Below the pieces are notes generated by a model. That model saw only the letters and a list, made by a program, of their open reading frames with translations. It ran no database searches and was not told the DNA's origin. The translations under genes were made by a program, and so were the position numbers. This document shows positions 21,511 through 30,103 of a DNA stretch of 33,879 nucleotides, one piece after another (positions within the stretch are counted from its first letter, which is position 1; every line of letters begins with the position of its first letter). This stretch comes from a virus. The DNA lies in IMG/VR virus record IMGVR_UViG_3300046501_000410, positions 1 to 33,879 of that record. One strand, 5' to 3'.

Positions 21511-22446
21511 ATGCCTCAAATGAGCAATTCGCAGGTGCGCATCGTTGACCCGGTGCTGACCTCCGTGGCGCAAGGCTACACGAACGCCGAGTTTGTCGGC
21601 AGCGCCCTGTTCCCAACCGTGGGCGTGTCGCAGCGCGGCGGTAAGGTCATCCAGTTTGGCAAGGAAGACTTCATGCTGTATGCGACTGGCCGCGCCCCCG
21701 GCCAGAACACGAAGCGCGTTAGCTTCGGCTACCTGGGCGCGCCGTATGCGCTGGAAAGCCACAGCCTGGAAGGCGTGCTGCCCATCGAACATGCGCAAGA
21801 AGCGCAGGCAGTACCGGGCATCGACCTGGCCGCTGTCACGGTGCATGGCACGCAGAACATCATCGCGCTGCGGCTGGAGAAGCAGCAGGCCGACACCGCG
21901 CGCAACGTCGCCGCCTATGCCGCGTCGAACAAAATCACGCTATCCGGCGCCTCCCAATGGAGCGACCCGGCCAGTGATCCGGTGGCCGCGTTCGAAACCG
22001 GCAAGGAAGCAGTACGCAAGAAAGTGGGCAAGCGTGCCAACACGGCTGTCATCGGCGCGCCCGTCTTCACGGCGCTGAAACAGCATCCGAAGGTTATCGA
22101 CCGGATGAAGTACACCGGCCGCGATGTGGCGACCCCTGAGCTGCTGGCTTCCCTGTTCGGTCTGGACCGCGTGCTGGTTGGCGATGCTGTCTATGCCGAT
22201 GACACGGGCAACTTGGCCGATGTGTGGGGCAAGGATGTGGTGCTGGCGTACACGGAAGTCGGCACTGTCGCCGAGAAGGGCAAACCTTCCTATGGCTACA
22301 CCTACCAGCTGGAAAACTACCCGGTCGTTGAAGTCCCGTACTTCGACCGCAGCAGCAAGAGCTGGGTCTTCCCCGTCACCGATGAAGTCGCGCCGATTAT
22401 CGCTGGTGCCGATTCCGGCTACCTGATCACGAACGCAGTTGCGTAA
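21511..22446 (+). CDS. Major capsid protein
   Basis: The protein has 311 residues, with AAGGAAAC before ATG 21511. It is assigned by position (after scaffold and decoration genes) and by features of HK97-fold capsid proteins: an early LFPTVGVSQRGGKVIQFG region, a central helical spine (IIALRLEKQQADTARNV) and TAVIGAPVFTALKQHP. A C-terminal block with YTYQLENYPVVEVPYFD and DEVAPIIAG also fits. No transmembrane or N-terminal delta domain is obvious, consistent with a separate scaffold. Confidence 0.88.
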   Translation: MPQMSNSQVRIVDPVLTSVAQGYTNAEFVGSALFPTVGVSQRGGKVIQFGKEDFMLYATGRAPGQNTKRVSFGYLGAPYALESHSLEGVLPIEHAQEAQAVPGIDLAAVTVHGTQNIIALRLEKQQADTARNVAAYAASNKITLSGASQWSDPASDPVAAFETGKEAVRKKVGKRANTAVIGAPVFTALKQHPKVIDRMKYTGRDVATPELLASLFGLDRVLVGDAVYADDTGNLADVWGKDVVLAYTEVGTVAEKGKPSYGYTYQLENYPVVEVPYFDRSSKSWVFPVTDEVAPIIAGADSGYLITNAVA

Positions 22447-22455
22447 GGACCGACC

Positions 22456-22617
22456 ATGAAAATTCTGATCACTTCCCCTGTTGAACATGACGGCAAGCGC
22501 TTGCCGCTGGATAAGGTGGTAGACCTGCCGGACGATGCCGCACTCGCGCTGGTGGCTGCTGGTGTGGCCGAGCGCCTGGGCAAGGGCAGGGCAGCCGACG
22601 ACACCGAAAAGGTCTGA
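22456..22617 (+). CDS. Small 53-aa head-region protein
   Basis: ATG 22456 starts MKILITSPVEHDGKRLPLDK and the frame ends with TEKV. Nine bases separate it from the capsid gene and 7 from the next start. The pattern (short strands, then DLPDDAALALVAAGVAERL) is a known small family in this place in many phages; its function is not established. It is short but fills the gap exactly and shows coding character. Confidence 0.75.
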   Translation: MKILITSPVEHDGKRLPLDKVVDLPDDAALALVAAGVAERLGKGRAADDTEKV

Positions 22618-22624
22618 GTCACAC

Positions 22625-22909
22625 ATGATCGGCTCCGACCTGACCCCCTTCTTTGTGCCTGGTGAATTTGTGCTGGAGGGTGACGCACTCAACGGCGCGC
22701 CCGTCGCCGGCATCTTTGACGCGGCCTACGCCGTGACGGGGGAGGGCATGGGAATGGCTGACACGCACCCGGTCTACACCATGGCGAGCGTTGCAGTACC
22801 GGCCCAGTCCGTCGGCCTGGTGCTGGTCTGCGCTGGTGCCCGCTACGAAGTGGTTGACACGCAGTCAGACGGCACAGGCGTGACGTTGCTGATCCTGGAA
22901 TGCCTTTGA
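22625..22909 (+). CDS. Head-tail joining protein (gpFII-like)
   Basis: ATG 22625 gives 94 residues. The sequence is beta-rich with alternating hydrophobic residues (VYTMASVAVPAQSVGLVLVC then YEVVDTQSDGTGVTLLILE), similar in length and character to lambda gpFII attachment proteins. These sit between the connector and the tail. The stop codon overlaps the next start by one base. Confidence 0.65.
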   Translation: MIGSDLTPFFVPGEFVLEGDALNGAPVAGIFDAAYAVTGEGMGMADTHPVYTMASVAVPAQSVGLVLVCAGARYEVVDTQSDGTGVTLLILECL

Positions 22910-23340
22910 TGCCCAGCGCGTTCTCCGACATCACCGGCGCTTTGGTTGCCCTGCTCGAAGCCACACCACCGCTGGTGGCGCGGGTCTATCGCGCGCGGGA
23001 TCGCCAAATCCCGGAAGGCGCGGACAGCGCCCTGAACGTGCAGTTCGACGGCGGCGTGCCCGATCGCGGGGCAATCAAGGATGCGCCGGTGGACTGGCGC
23101 TCAAGGTTCACGATCGAGTGCTATGCCAGGACAGTGGCCGGTGCGCCGGACGAGGCGGTGGATCCCCTGATCGTCGGCGTCTACGAGCGGCTTGCCGCTG
23201 ATACCACGCTTGGCGGACTGGTGGACGACATCGAGGGACCGATGATCGAGGCCGACTACAGCAGCGACGGCAAGAAAGCAGGGTGGGTGCGCATGACATA
23301 TGTGATCGCCCATCGCACCACAAATTTACTACTGGGATAA
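22909..23340 (+). CDS. Tail terminator / minor tail protein (gpU/Z-position)
   Basis: The protein has 143 residues from ATG 22909. It has an alpha/beta pattern starting with a helix (SDITGALVALLEATPPLVAR) and strands such as RSRFTIECYAR and KKAGWVRMTYVIAH. Position before the tail tube gene suggests a terminator that caps the tail and joins it to the head. The exact equivalent in lambda (gpZ or gpU) cannot be decided by eye. Confidence 0.65.
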   Translation: MPSAFSDITGALVALLEATPPLVARVYRARDRQIPEGADSALNVQFDGGVPDRGAIKDAPVDWRSRFTIECYARTVAGAPDEAVDPLIVGVYERLAADTTLGGLVDDIEGPMIEADYSSDGKKAGWVRMTYVIAHRTTNLLLG

Positions 23341-23342
23341 CC

Positions 23343-23501
23343 ATGGCAACGAAGAATACGAAACTGGCCGGGACGGCCGATACCGATGCGGTCGTTCCGC
23401 CCGCACTGCCAGGTGGCGGCTCGTGGCGCTGGACTGGCGCGGAATGGGTGAAGGCGAGTTCGCCGGACGAGGCCGTTGTTACCAACACTACCGAGGAATA
23501 A
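23343..23501 (+). CDS. Small 52-aa tail-region protein
   Basis: ATG 23343 lies 2 bases after the previous stop, and the frame ends 3 bases before the tail tube start. The protein is Thr-, Pro- and Gly-rich with GGGSWRWTGAEWVKA. The Trp-rich centre is shared by small phage proteins in this location, but I know no function. It fits the tight packing of the operon. Confidence 0.65.
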   Translation: MATKNTKLAGTADTDAVVPPALPGGGSWRWTGAEWVKASSPDEAVVTNTTEE

Positions 23502-23504
23502 ACC

Positions 23505-24473
23505 ATGCCACGCTATATTCGAAATACCGTCATCCTGGCTAAGGTCGAGACCACGGCAGGCGCCGACGCGCTGCCGACCGGCGCCGCCAACGCGATCCTG
23601 GTCTCCGACTTCAGCATCACCCCGCTGGAGGCCCAGAACATCGACCGCAACCTGGTGCGCGGCTACTTCGGCGCCAGCGAGCAGCTGGTTGGCCCGGCCA
23701 GCGTCAAAGTCAGTTTCTCGGTCGAACTGGCCGGCTCTGGCACCGCCGCCACCGCCCCGGCCTGGGGCGTGCTGCTGCAGGGCTGCGCGGCCGGCGAGGG
23801 CCTGCTCGTTACGCCGAACCGGGTCGAGTACTCGCCGGTGTCCGCCGCCCTCAAGACGCTCACCATCTACTACTACGACGACGGCGTGCTGCACAAGCTG
23901 CTGGGCGTGATGGGCGACGTCACCATCAGCGCCAAGATCGGCGAGCGCCCGATGCTCAAGTTCGACTTCGTCGGCCTCGACGGCGGGGTCAGCGCCGCCA
24001 GCGCCAGCGGCACCTTCACCGCCTGGAAGAAGCCGGTGGCGATGACCAAGGCCAACGTGGTCGACATCACGCTCGGCTGCACCTACGCCGCCGGCGCGAT
24101 TTCCGGCGGCGTCGTCTATCCGAGCACCGGCCTGGAGCTCAAGTTCGGCAACTCGGTCGGCTACACGGCGCTGCTTTCGAGCGAGACGGTCGACATCACC
24201 GACCGCGACTCGACCGGCTCCATCGAGCTGGACCTGACGGCGGCGCAGGAGGTGACGCTGATGGCGACCGTCAAGGCCAGCACCACCCAGGGCCTGGGCT
24301 TGACCATCGGCACCGCGGCCGGCAACAAGATCATCCTGTACGCGCCCGCGACCCAGCTGCTGGCGCCGAAGAAGGTCGACAAGAACGGCAAGCGCCTGAT
24401 CGGCTTCGACACCCGCTTCGTGCCGACCCCGGCCGGCGCCGGCAACGACGAATGGGTGATCGTCACCCAGTAA
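23505..24473 (+). CDS. Major tail tube protein
   Basis: The protein has 322 residues, almost all beta-strand-like, with repeated Gly, Thr and Val patterns (VSFSVELAGSG, LKTLTIYYYDD, AKIGERPMLKFDFVGLDGG). The position between head-tail joining genes and the tail chaperones is that of lambda gpV. It should polymerise into the tail tube around the tape measure. Third codon positions are almost entirely G or C over the central part, more so than in the flanking genes, which may reflect separate acquisition or strong expression. Confidence 0.82.
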   Translation: MPRYIRNTVILAKVETTAGADALPTGAANAILVSDFSITPLEAQNIDRNLVRGYFGASEQLVGPASVKVSFSVELAGSGTAATAPAWGVLLQGCAAGEGLLVTPNRVEYSPVSAALKTLTIYYYDDGVLHKLLGVMGDVTISAKIGERPMLKFDFVGLDGGVSAASASGTFTAWKKPVAMTKANVVDITLGCTYAAGAISGGVVYPSTGLELKFGNSVGYTALLSSETVDITDRDSTGSIELDLTAAQEVTLMATVKASTTQGLGLTIGTAAGNKIILYAPATQLLAPKKVDKNGKRLIGFDTRFVPTPAGAGNDEWVIVTQ

Positions 24474-24510
24474 TGGCGCCCGCCTCATAACCTGAACGAA
24501 AGAGAAAAGC

Positions 24511-24870
24511 ATGGCCTATAAATTATCCGTCGCAGATGTTGTTCACGTCCCCGTGGTATTCACCCAGCCGGACGGCAACAAGACCAAGAAATTCGACTTC
24601 ACCCTGACCTGCGAGCGCAAGGGTGTGGATGAATGGACCGCCTCCATCAAGAACGAGGAGGGTGAGTTCTCGCCCGAAAAGATCAAGGAAAAGATGCTCG
24701 ATCTCGCCACCGGCTGGTGCGAACGGCAGAACTTCGTGCTGGAAGAGGACGGCACCCCGGCCAAGTTCTGTCGCGACGCGTTCGAGTACATGGTGGACCA
24801 GCCTGGCGTGCTCAACATCATCTTCAAGGCCTACGGCATTGCGAGCGCGGCAAAGGCAAAAAACTCGTAG
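24511..24870 (+). CDS. Tail assembly chaperone, short form (gpG-like)
   Basis: The protein has 119 residues, is acidic and helical (a DEWTASIKNEEGEFSPEKIK region), and ends KAKNS. It lies between tail tube and tape measure, as in lambda gene G. Its final codons contain the A AAA AAC slippery sequence, so a share of ribosomes should shift to -1 and make the long form. The short form should coat the tape measure during tail assembly. Confidence 0.85.
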   Translation: MAYKLSVADVVHVPVVFTQPDGNKTKKFDFTLTCERKGVDEWTASIKNEEGEFSPEKIKEKMLDLATGWCERQNFVLEEDGTPAKFCRDAFEYMVDQPGVLNIIFKAYGIASAAKAKNS

Positions 24871-25235
24871 CGGCTGCGCGCCTTATGGCGCGTGGCCAGC
24901 TGCGCTTCCCCGAACAGGATGAGAGCGCGCAGGCGCCGGCCGACGAGATAGCGGAGGCGCTGGCGGCTGTTGGCTTGTGCCTGGAGGACGCGGCGGACGT
25001 GATGGCCGAGGACGAATTTTATCTTTGGCCGGAGAACGTGGCGGTATTCAATTTTTGGATGCTGGTGCAGACGCAGTGGATGAGCGATAGCGGGGTTCGC
25101 ACCGGACTGAATCACGCCAGCGTCGAAGCGGATATGCGGATGGCCGGCGTGAAGAAGAAGCACCGCGCGGAGTATTTCCGACTGGTCGTCGCGATGGAAT
25201 GCGGCGCGCTGGATGAGTGGTCCAAGCAACGATAA
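24511..25235 (+). CDS. Tail assembly chaperone, long form by -1 frameshift (gpGT-like)
   Basis: Translation follows the short form up to the AAC codon at 24862-24864. It then slips back one base and continues from CTC at 24864 in the -1 frame to the stop at 25235. The product is 118 plus 123 residues, about 241. The downstream part also has an ATG at 24885, but without a ribosome-binding site. The T-like part is acidic, with an EDAADVMAEDEFYLWPENV segment and a helical C-terminus. In lambda, the ratio of G to GT matters for correct tail assembly, and the T domain recruits the tube protein. This is the expected product rather than a directly shown one. Confidence 0.85.
24858..24897 (+). promoter_or_regulatory. 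Programmed -1 ribosomal frameshift element
   Basis: The slippery heptamer A AAA AAC is at 24858-24864, in the correct phase (GCA AAA AAC). A 7-base spacer with the zero-frame TAG follows. Then an 11-bp stem pairs 24872-24882 with 24887-24897 around the loop TTAT; two of the 11 pairs are G-U. All three parts of a classical stimulatory signal are present. Confidence 0.9.
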
Positions 25236-25249
25236 AGGATAGGACAGCA

Positions 25250-28200
25250 ATGGCGTACACAACGGGAGGCGGCACTATCATCCGGATCGGTGTCGAGGGG
25301 GCGAATACCACCGAGGCCCAAATCGATCGTGTCGCTGGATCCATGGACCGGGCCGGCGGCGCTGTCGGTTCGCTGACGCAGATGTTCACGCGGCTTGCCG
25401 CCCCCATCGCCGCCACGGCCGCCGCCTATCTGGGCCTCTCGTCGGTGGTGGACGGCGTGCACGCGTCGATCGAGCGTCTGGCCCAGCTGGACGACTCGGC
25501 GCAGAAGACCGGCTCGTCGGTCGTGGAGAGCCTGTCCCGGCTGCAAAAGGTAGCCATGATGACCGGGACCGATTTCGGCCTGGTCGACAAGGCAATCTTC
25601 AACCTGGGCAAGACCCTGGGTGGCACGGATGAGGAATCGAAGAAGGCCCGGGCCGCGCTGGCCGACCTGGGCATCACCGCCAAGGATATCGAGGAACAGG
25701 ACACGGCCGCGCTGTTCATCCAAATTTCGAAGAGCCTGCAGGATTACCAGGATAGCGCCGGCAAGTCCGCCACCTTGAACGGCATCTTCAAGAAGTCGGC
25801 CGAAGATCTGGCGCCGTTCTTGAATGACGTCGCCGAAAACGTCGGGAAATTCAAGGGCCGGACGGCGGAATCCGCCGCCGCCGCCTCCACGTTCCAGGAC
25901 AACCTGGGGCTGCTCAAGGTTCGCTCGTCCGAACTGTGGGACACGCTCGCGGAAAGCTTGCTCCCGACGCTGGACACGTTCACCGGAAAATTGGCGGACG
26001 GCAGCGGTGCGCTGGGCCAGCTCACCGGTTACGTCGACGCGCTCGCCAAAGACGGAACTTTCAAGGCATGGGCCGAAGATGCGGCCAACGCCATCAATGC
26101 CCTGGTTGCCGCTGTCGTGCCCGCAGCTAAAATCACCGCCGCATACTTCGCTATCTTCGTGGCCGCGCCGGCGTTGTACTCGACCGTCGCGGGCGCGCTC
26201 TTCACCCTGACTGCCGCGGTGGCGACCTACGCGATGAATGTGCTGATCGGCCAGACCAACACCATCAAATTCAATACTGCGCTGTTCGGTACGAGTGTCG
26301 CGGCCGAGCTGGCGGCAGGTTCACTCTCCAAGGTTCGCCTGGCCGGCAACGTGCTTTTCGCTGCGTTCGCCGGCTGGGAGATCGGCACCTGGCTGCGTGA
26401 GCAGTTCGTGGAGGCACGCGTCGCTGGTTTGGCGTTCGTCGGCGCCATGCTGACGGGCTGGGAGTACGTGAGTTATGCGGCAAAGATGGCCTGGGAGGGA
26501 ATCAAGTTCACGTGGCAGGCGACCCTCAATACCATGCGCGCCGGCTTCGCTGGCTACCTATCGGTCGTGGCGGATGGACTTGCCAAGATTGGCGCCAAGC
26601 AGACGGCTGATGATGTTGCAGCGTTTGCTGAAGCGATTAGGAATGCCGGCGGTGCGCAGCAGACGTTCGCTCAGCAGACAGCGGAACTGACGGCCGAACA
26701 TCATGCCGCGCTCGACGCGATCGATCAGAACATTGTCGAGCTGGTCCAGTACGAGTTGAGCACGGCCAGCGCGACGACAGCCGACGCTGGCGCCGCTGAC
26801 CAGAAGAAGAAAAATATCAAGGTCAGTGCAGACAACAGCGACGCCATCAAGAAGGAGGCTGAAGCCTACGCCGGACTCATTTCGGGCATCAAGGCCAAGG
26901 TGGCAGAAAACCGCCTTGAGCTGGCCCTTGGCGAAGATGCGACGGATAGCCAGAAGGCATCGATCAAACTGGACCAGGAGCTGGCGGCCGGAAAACTTGT
27001 GTTGACGTCTGCACATTTAGCTGCAGCTCGCTCGGTGCTGGTCGAGCAGGCCTCCACGGAGGTATTGCTGAAGGCGCAGAAAACCGAAAAGGACGTGTTT
27101 TCCTGGATCGTTCAGAGCACGCAGGCGCGCCTTGCATCGAAGGCCGCGCTGGAAAGCGAGTATGCGCTCTACGGCCAGAGCAGTGATGCGCGCGAGCTGG
27201 CGAACGTGGGGCTCAAGGCCGAGGCCGAGCTGGAGAGGTTTCTTGCGGACGAGCGCAAGGCGGGCAAGACCATTACCGAGGAAATGCTGGGCCAGTTGCG
27301 CGTTGAAAAGGACCTGCGCGTCAGCGTGGAGCAGGCCACCCTGGCCCAGACCAAAGCGCTCAGCTATGCCGGCCAGCTGCACCAGGAGAACGCGCGCTTC
27401 GCCGCAGAGTCCATCCTGGATGAGAAGGCGCGCGCCGCCGCGCTGCTGGCCATCGACGCCGACACGTGGCAGCAGCGTATTGCGCTGACCGCCGAGGGCA
27501 CCGACGCGCGCCAAAAGCTGGAAGAAGAATACGCGACATGGTACAAAAACCAACTGGCCAAGCCGCAGATCGATGAGCAGAAAAAGTTCTGGGACTCCAT
27601 CGACAAGACCGCGCACGACACTTTCGTGAGTATCGCGGACGGAAGCAAAGACGTGGCGCAGCGACTGAAGGATGCCTTCAAAAATATATTCTTTGATTGG
27701 CTATACCAGCAGACCCTGAAGAAGTGGATCATCAGCATTGGCACCAGCTTTGGAGGGGGTGGCGCGGCTGGTGCCGTAGGCGGGGCCGCATCCGGGACTA
27801 GCAGCGTGTTGAGCGCATTCGGCAGCGCGACGAATCTGTACTCAGTTGGCAAAACCATTTTCAACGGTTTCAATTCGGGAATCACCAGCACCATCGGCGG
27901 CATCGCCACCACTTTTGGCAACAGCATCGGCAGCGCTGCGGCATCGGCCTGGGGCACCGGCCTCACGCTCACCAGCACGCAGGCAGCAGAGGCCGCTGCT
28001 GCATACACTTCGGCCGCAGCCACCGCATCGGCAGCGGGTGAATCTGCGGCAGCCAGCACCTACGCATCGACGGCCGGCGGTCTGACGGGCGGCGCGGGCG
28101 CCGCATCTGCGATCCCGATCATCGGCTGGATCATCGCCGGCATGGCCGCCGCCGACGGCTTCCGAAAGCAGGGCTTCGACCCGAACAATGGCACGACGAA

Positions 28201-30103
28201 TGCGCTTGGGCAGGTGGCAGCGCCACTTCCACTGTTTACCAACAATGCTTTGCAAAGTCTCGGTGTCAGCGCTTCCTTAGCGAATATTTTGAGTGGGGCA
28301 TCGCTCAATACCAAATTATTCGGCAGGGCCAATCCTGTTGTGGAGCGCCAGGGCCTGCAGGGCACAATCACGGCCGGCGGTATCGACGCGGAGAACTACG
28401 CGGACATCTTGGAAAAGGGCGGCATATTCCGCTCGGATAACCGCTACGAGAAAACGGCGGCCATTGATCAAGGAACAGACGCAACATTCGATTCGACCGT
28501 CCAAGCGATAGCGGCGACCATCAAGGGGTTCGGCAAATCGCTCGGTGTCGAGGCGGACCAAATCGATGCCTATTCGAAGTCGTTCAAGGTCGAGCTGACC
28601 AGCGACGACGTGAAAAACCAAGAGCTGGTAGCGAAGCTGTTTGGCGATTTCGGCGATGAACTGGCAAACAACCTGGTGCCGAACCTCGGCGCACTAGCCG
28701 CTAAAGGTGAAACGGCCAGCACTACATTGCAGCGCGTTACCGGGGACTTCCTGGTGGTGCAGGGCGCTCTGGACGCGCTCGGCGTCACTTCGCAGCAGGC
28801 GTTCGGCGCGATCGGCGTCGCTTCGCTTGCTGCGCGCGAGCAGCTGCTGAAGTACGCCGGTGGCACCGAAGCCCTGGCGAGCCAGGTATCCTACTTCACA
28901 CAGAACTTCCTCACTTCGGCCGAGCAGCTGGCGCCAGTTCAAAAGCAGGTCAACGAGCAACTGGCGTCTATGGGCTACTCCCAGTTGAAGACGGTTGACG
29001 ATTACAAAAAGGCCGTGCTGGATCTCGCCTCGTCCGGGCAGATCGCATCCGAGAGTGGCGCCAAGACATACGCCGCGTTGCTTGCGTTGGCGCCTGCATT
29101 CAAGACGGTCGCCGATGCGACGAACGAAGCACAGCGCGATATGCTTGCGCAGCGCGCCGATCTGCAGAAGGAGCTAGACGGGCTGACAAAAACTTCGGTT
29201 CAGCTACTGGCCGAGCAGCGCGCGGCGCTCGATGCCAGCAACCAGTCCCTATTCGACCAGGTGCAGGCGGCGAAAGCGGCCAAGGCAGCTCAGGATGCGG
29301 CCAAGACCGCGATCCAAGGCGCGATCGAGCGCACGGCCGCATTCGCCGACTCCATGAAGAAGCTCGGTTCTGATCTGCTGGGCGGCGAGCTGTCCATCCT
29401 CAACCCAATGGACAAATACAAGCAGTCTCGGGCCGAGTACGAGAACAACCTCACCCTGGCGCGCGCGGGCGACGTCGATGCGCAGGGCAAGCTGGCCAGC
29501 CTGGCCACGGCTTTCTTGAACGCGTCGAAAGCTGTCAATGCCAGCAGCGGCGACTACACGTCCGACTTCATCAAGATACAGAACGATGCCGAGGCGGCCA
29601 GCAAGTGGGCGTCGCAGCAGGTTGACCTGGGCAAGGCGACGCTGGACGCCTACAACAAGTCGATTGGCGTGCTGGCCGACATCAATGCTGGCGTGGCCAC
29701 CGTGGCTGATGCGATCCGCGCGCTGGCGGATGCCGGCGGCTTCGTGAAGATTGCGGGTTCGCACGAATCTGGTCTGACCCGTGTGCCGTATGACGGGTAT
29801 CCGATGGTGGCGCATGAGGACGAGGCCGTTATCGACGCGCCGGCCATGGCCGCCATGCGGAGGTACTTCGGGCGCGCGCCATCCACCGGCGGCGGCAATC
29901 AGGACGCCGTGGTGGCGGAAATGAAGGCGCTGCGCGCCGAAGTGGCGGCCCTGCGCAAGGAGCAGGCTCAGCAGCATGGTGCCAGCGTTCAGGCGAACTA
30001 CGACGCCAATAACCGTGCCGCCGACAAGGTCAACTCGGGCGCTAATCGCTCGGCTACCGAAGCCGCCTGGCAGAAGCAATCCCGAAGGGCTGCAACCGTA
30101 TGA
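25250..30103 (+). CDS. Tail tape measure protein
   Basis: ATG 25250 follows an AAGGATAGGA sequence and yields 1617 residues; earlier in-frame codons overlap the previous gene. The protein is long and helical. Hydrophobic stretches lie at about residues 280-340, and a Gly/Ala/Ser-rich, membrane-active-looking region at about 825-970. Coiled-coil-prone parts lie at about 550-790 and 1300-1380. Near the C-terminus the block HESGLTRVPYDGYPMVAHED is a typical ending of these proteins. It sets tail length; at about 0.15 nm per residue, known from other siphoviruses, a tail near 240 nm is expected. It overlaps the next gene by four bases. One near-copy of the 16-bp palindrome lies inside it (26998-27015). 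Confidence 0.95.
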   Translation: MAYTTGGGTIIRIGVEGANTTEAQIDRVAGSMDRAGGAVGSLTQMFTRLAAPIAATAAAYLGLSSVVDGVHASIERLAQLDDSAQKTGSSVVESLSRLQKVAMMTGTDFGLVDKAIFNLGKTLGGTDEESKKARAALADLGITAKDIEEQDTAALFIQISKSLQDYQDSAGKSATLNGIFKKSAEDLAPFLNDVAENVGKFKGRTAESAAAASTFQDNLGLLKVRSSELWDTLAESLLPTLDTFTGKLADGSGALGQLTGYVDALAKDGTFKAWAEDAANAINALVAAVVPAAKITAAYFAIFVAAPALYSTVAGALFTLTAAVATYAMNVLIGQTNTIKFNTALFGTSVAAELAAGSLSKVRLAGNVLFAAFAGWEIGTWLREQFVEARVAGLAFVGAMLTGWEYVSYAAKMAWEGIKFTWQATLNTMRAGFAGYLSVVADGLAKIGAKQTADDVAAFAEAIRNAGGAQQTFAQQTAELTAEHHAALDAIDQNIVELVQYELSTASATTADAGAADQKKKNIKVSADNSDAIKKEAEAYAGLISGIKAKVAENRLELALGEDATDSQKASIKLDQELAAGKLVLTSAHLAAARSVLVEQASTEVLLKAQKTEKDVFSWIVQSTQARLASKAALESEYALYGQSSDARELANVGLKAEAELERFLADERKAGKTITEEMLGQLRVEKDLRVSVEQATLAQTKALSYAGQLHQENARFAAESILDEKARAAALLAIDADTWQQRIALTAEGTDARQKLEEEYATWYKNQLAKPQIDEQKKFWDSIDKTAHDTFVSIADGSKDVAQRLKDAFKNIFFDWLYQQTLKKWIISIGTSFGGGGAAGAVGGAASGTSSVLSAFGSATNLYSVGKTIFNGFNSGITSTIGGIATTFGNSIGSAAASAWGTGLTLTSTQAAEAAAAYTSAAATASAAGESAAASTYASTAGGLTGGAGAASAIPIIGWIIAGMAAADGFRKQGFDPNNGTTNALGQVAAPLPLFTNNALQSLGVSASLANILSGASLNTKLFGRANPVVERQGLQGTITAGGIDAENYADILEKGGIFRSDNRYEKTAAIDQGTDATFDSTVQAIAATIKGFGKSLGVEADQIDAYSKSFKVELTSDDVKNQELVAKLFGDFGDELANNLVPNLGALAAKGETASTTLQRVTGDFLVVQGALDALGVTSQQAFGAIGVASLAAREQLLKYAGGTEALASQVSYFTQNFLTSAEQLAPVQKQVNEQLASMGYSQLKTVDDYKKAVLDLASSGQIASESGAKTYAALLALAPAFKTVADATNEAQRDMLAQRADLQKELDGLTKTSVQLLAEQRAALDASNQSLFDQVQAAKAAKAAQDAAKTAIQGAIERTAAFADSMKKLGSDLLGGELSILNPMDKYKQSRAEYENNLTLARAGDVDAQGKLASLATAFLNASKAVNASSGDYTSDFIKIQNDAEAASKWASQQVDLGKATLDAYNKSIGVLADINAGVATVADAIRALADAGGFVKIAGSHESGLTRVPYDGYPMVAHEDEAVIDAPAMAAMRRYFGRAPSTGGGNQDAVVAEMKALRAEVAALRKEQAQQHGASVQANYDANNRAADKVNSGANRSATEAAWQKQSRRAATV
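26998..27015. repeat. Near-copy of the GTGCAGACGTCTGCAC palindrome, copy 3
   Basis: This stretch matches 16 of 18 positions of the palindromic copy at 17324-17341; the two mismatches (TT for CA) are in the left arm. It lies within the tape measure gene. Confidence 0.5.

Noticed and set aside
23256-24512. 418-codon minus-strand open frame
   Set aside because: It is antisense to the tail tube gene; the translation is rich in Gly, Arg and Ala without any recognisable pattern.
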